Positions 62,206 to 64,000 of a stretch of DNA of 64,000 nucleotides are shown piece by piece. The stretch lies in the NCBI GenBank assembly GCA_002449265.1, contig DKCV01000021.1:62001-126000 (forward strand), in the 5' to 3' direction. The notes under the pieces were generated by a model, which was not told the DNA's origin, searched no databases, and saw only the letters and a program-made list of their open reading frames with translations. The stretch comes from Caryophanales bacterium UBA6865 (GTDB lineage: Bacteria; Bacillota_I; Bacilli_A; RFN20; CAG-826). The position numbers and the translations under genes are program-made. Each line of letters starts with the position of its first letter. The first letter of the stretch is position 1.

Positions 62206-62234
62206 TTGCACATACGAAGTAGGAATGGTATTAT
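62206..62234 (+). promoter_or_regulatory. mraZ promoter
   Basis: TTGCAC (62206-62211), a 17-base spacer, TATTAT (62229-62234). The predicted start at about 62241 leaves a leader of only about 14 bases. Confidence 0.8.
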
Positions 62235-62244
62235 TTCCTACGAG

Positions 62245-62260
62245 GTGGGAAGAAGTGGGA
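62245..62260 (+). promoter_or_regulatory. MraZ operator overlapping the mraZ ribosome-binding site and start codon
   Basis: Two direct repeats GTGGGA at 62245-62250 and 62255-62260, i.e. TGGGA-N5-TGGGA with ten-base periodicity. This is the arrangement known for MraZ binding in E. coli (TGGGN repeats with five-base spacers). The first repeat forms part of the GAGGTGGG ribosome-binding site; the second contains the GTG start codon. Confidence 0.7.
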
Positions 62261-62689
62261 ATTTTTTACGGGACATATGTGAGAACCCTTGATGAGAAGA
62301 ATCGTTTACAAGTTCCAAGCAAACTCTTAAGCGCCCTTCCGAAAAAGTTTTACGTTCTTCGTGGTTTCGAAGGATGCCTCGACGTCTATCTCGAAGACGA
62401 CTTCACTCGTCTAGTTGATGATTTGTCTTCTCTTTCCTACCGTGATCCAAAAAGTAGGGCCTATGTCCGACTAACCTTAGCGAGCGTCAGCGAACTCGAA
62501 GTTGACTCTCATGGACGTATCTCACTTTGTAAGGGTCTAATCGATACTTACCACATCGGAAAAGACGTAACGCTGATTGGCGCGCTCGATCACTTCGAAA
62601 TCTGGGATTCATCCGCTTACGAAAAATACGAAAGCGAGAACGCATCCAGTTACGAAGCTCTTGCCGAAAGCCTCGAGAAAGGGCAATAG
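62255..62689 (+). CDS. mraZ: Transcriptional regulator MraZ
   Basis: 144 residues from the GTG at 62255, which gives the expected MraZ N-terminus (GIFYGTYVRTLDEKNRLQVPSK) and length, and has GAGGTGGG upstream. The double-AbrB fold is shown by the two DxKxR-type motifs (DEKNRLQVPSK, DSHGRISLC). MraZ binds DNA as a ring and represses the division and cell wall cluster including its own gene. It lies two bases before rsmH. Confidence 0.93.
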   Translation: MGIFYGTYVRTLDEKNRLQVPSKLLSALPKKFYVLRGFEGCLDVYLEDDFTRLVDDLSSLSYRDPKSRAYVRLTLASVSELEVDSHGRISLCKGLIDTYHIGKDVTLIGALDHFEIWDSSAYEKYESENASSYEALAESLEKGQ

Positions 62690-62691
62690 CC

Positions 62692-63627
62692 ATGGGAAAG
62701 CATGTTAGCGTCTTATTGAACGAAGCAGTTTCGTTACTTCGAGTAAAAGAAAACGGCATCTATGTCGACTTGACCTTAGGAAGAGCAGGGCATAGTAGCG
62801 CGATTCTCTCTTTGCTCCCTTATGGGCATCTATATTCCTTCGATTTGGATGAAGAAGCCATAAAAGAGTCCGACCCTCGCCTTAAAGAAATCGGCGATAA
62901 CTTCACTTTAATCCATAGCAATTTCGCAAATGCGAAAGAAAAGTTACTTGAATTAGGGGTGAATAAAGTTGATGGGGTCCTTATGGACTTAGGGGTGAGC
63001 AGTCCTCAATTCGATGAGGAAGAACGCGGATTCTCTTATCGAAATGATGGTCCTCTCGACATGAGAATGGACCAATCCAATCCCTTATCCGCGGAAGTAA
63101 TTGTGAATACTTACCCTTACGAAGACTTGCTTAGAATCTTTTCCCGATATGGTGAAGACCCGGATAGCAAAGCGGTGGCTAAAGCGATTATTAAAGCGAG
63201 AGAAAAGAGCCCCATTCTAACGACATTCGAACTCGTCGACCTCATCAAAAAAAGCAAGCCAGCCTGGCGCTTACGCCAAAAAGGGCATCCAGCAAAACAA
63301 ATCTTCCAGGCATTACGCATCGAGACGAACGGCGAAATGCAAAATCTCGAAAAAGCATTAAAGGATATGCCTAATATGCTAAATGTCGATGGTAGGTTCG
63401 TCGTCATCTCCTTCCAATCCTTAGAGGATAGGCTTGTCAAAGATAGTTTCCGCTCATTAACCGAAACTAGCGGTACTAGATTCGGGCCAGAATCCATCAC
63501 TCTAGGGGTAAAACCAAAATTCGTTTCCTTAACAAGGCATCCAATTCTTCCTTCTAATAAAGAAATGGAAGAAAACCATAGATCCAAAAGCGCGAAATTG
63601 CGCGCAATCCTACGAAAGGAGGAATAA
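62692..63627 (+). CDS. rsmH: 16S rRNA (cytosine-1402-N4)-methyltransferase
   Basis: 311 residues. Motifs: HVSVLLNEAVSLL, the SAM site DLTLGRAGHS (Leu and Arg replacing the usual ATxGxGGH pattern in part), LMDLGVSSPQFDEEERGFSYRNDGPLDMRMD, and SFQSLEDRLVK. It methylates C1402 of 16S rRNA. In the division cluster it always follows mraZ. It ends three bases before the small membrane-protein gene. Confidence 0.95.
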   Translation: MGKHVSVLLNEAVSLLRVKENGIYVDLTLGRAGHSSAILSLLPYGHLYSFDLDEEAIKESDPRLKEIGDNFTLIHSNFANAKEKLLELGVNKVDGVLMDLGVSSPQFDEEERGFSYRNDGPLDMRMDQSNPLSAEVIVNTYPYEDLLRIFSRYGEDPDSKAVAKAIIKAREKSPILTTFELVDLIKKSKPAWRLRQKGHPAKQIFQALRIETNGEMQNLEKALKDMPNMLNVDGRFVVISFQSLEDRLVKDSFRSLTETSGTRFGPESITLGVKPKFVSLTRHPILPSNKEMEENHRSKSAKLRAILRKEE

Positions 63628-63630
63628 GTT

Positions 63631-63834
63631 ATGGTCGATAAATTAGAAAAAAATGGTCGTAAGAGATTACACTATCAATTAAAAATGGTTGGGTTTGTTT
63701 TACTTATCGCTATTGCCATTACCGCCGTTATGGCTATCCCTGTTGGCATTTCCGTCCGCCTTTCGGCAGCAGCAGAAGAAGAAAGCGCCGTTTCTACGCT
63801 TTTAGTTTCTAATCTCTTCAATTTGATTCCTTAA
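63631..63834 (+). CDS. Small FtsL-position membrane protein
   Basis: 67 residues with one membrane helix (about 18-42) after a basic N-terminus. A strong GGAGG site ten bases upstream shows it is real. The position directly after rsmH is that of ftsL, but it is much shorter than FtsL (about 100-120 residues), and no coiled coil is visible after the helix. It could be a degenerate FtsL or an unrelated small protein. It is the last gene before a terminator. Confidence 0.6.
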   Translation: MVDKLEKNGRKRLHYQLKMVGFVLLIAIAITAVMAIPVGISVRLSAAAEEESAVSTLLVSNLFNLIP

Positions 63835-63856
63835 CCTATTCGGTTTCTCCTTGAAG

Positions 63857-63890
63857 AAGCGCTGGAAAATCCGGCGCTTTTTTCTTTTTT
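63857..63890 (+). terminator. Terminator ending the mraZ-rsmH operon
   Basis: AAGCGCTGG (63857-63865) pairs with CCGGCGCTT (63871-63879) with one G-T pair; the loop is five bases, followed by a long T tract. Confidence 0.92.
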
Positions 63891-63931
63891 TCGAATTACC
63901 CGAAAAACTACTAATTTTCTATCGTTCTTAT

Positions 63932-63960
63932 TTGCTTTATGTGCTAGTCCATTCTAAAAT
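63932..63960 (+). promoter_or_regulatory. Promoter for the next gene
   Basis: TTGCTT (63932-63937), a 17-base spacer, TAAAAT (63955-63960), followed 15 bases later by an ATG at 63975. Confidence 0.55.
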
Positions 63961-63974
63961 TAGTCATCGTTTTT

Positions 63975-64000
63975 ATGGAAGAGAATTATATTAAGACATC
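63975..64000 (+). CDS. Possible start of a further gene, cut by window edge
   Basis: ATG followed by an open frame to the end of the window (eight codons visible), downstream of a well-spaced promoter. No ribosome-binding site is clear. Too little sequence to identify. Confidence 0.3.

Noticed and set aside
62159..62254. Longer mraZ reading frame starting at ATG 62159 with a hydrophobic N-terminus resembling a lipoprotein signal (FLSCC)
   Set aside because: The ATG lies inside a terminator stem and upstream of the mraZ promoter; the GTG at 62255 has the ribosome-binding site and gives the canonical MraZ length.

Overview
The window looks like a chromosomal segment of a low-GC Firmicute, most likely an uncultured member of the Bacilli/Erysipelotrichia group. 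The evidence is two T-box leaders (thrS, pheST), the Firmicutes helicase-loading pair DnaB/DnaI, a DegV/DAK (FakB/FakA) fatty-acid kinase pair, ComEA/ComEC, the AckA-NrnA-DnaE-PolA-MutM/CoaE block, and Shine-Dalgarno sites of the AAGGAGG type. UGA is used as a normal stop (for example holA), so this is genetic code 11 and not a UGA=Trp mollicute. Gene density is very high, with many ATGA/TAATG overlaps. There is no integrase, transposase, CRISPR array, rRNA or recognisable tRNA.

Layout. 1-5 kb: competence (comEA, cut by the window edge; comEC), an XRE/Panacea-type regulator, holA and a YfcE-type phosphoesterase. 5-10.5 kb: two overlapping genes for large ABC proteins with fused ATPase and FtsX/MacB-like permease. 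10.5-17.5 kb: rpsT, an acyl/aryl-AMP ligase fused to a carrier-protein domain, fmt, the fatty-acid kinase pair, a Nudix hydrolase and a MazG-like pyrophosphohydrolase. 17.5-24.3 kb: thrS with T-box, queA, and a compact glycolytic operon (pfkA-pyk-ROK kinase). 24.5-36 kb: dnaB-dnaI converging on a long minus-strand operon (ackA-nrnA-dnaE-polA-mutM::coaE), the last being a one-gene fusion of a DNA glycosylase and dephospho-CoA kinase.

36-55 kb is carbon uptake and storage. It holds a tight MFS sugar transporter / zinc phospholipase-like / two-component operon, an ABC importer (lipoprotein, fused double permease, ATPase with a single-base frameshift in its signature motif), then glgB-glgP-dUTPase, and a four-gene operon of GH13 glucosidase, PucR-like regulator, a MalK-like protein that has lost every catalytic motif, and a small membrane protein.

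55-64 kb: an ECF S-component and a TudS-family (DUF523) protein with a long basic disordered tail, divergent from a YgjP-like metalloprotease and a SpoU methyltransferase; the pheST operon with T-box; DUF177; then the start of a division cluster (mraZ-rsmH-small FtsL-like protein) that ends at a strong terminator.

The points most worth following up are the catalytically dead MalK paralogue beside a transcription regulator, the TudS protein with an RNA-binding-like tail, the pair of divergent apparently leaderless promoters at 56.46-56.54 kb, an MraZ operator laid directly over the mraZ ribosome-binding site and start codon, and the frameshifted importer ATPase with a large insertion in its helical domain.
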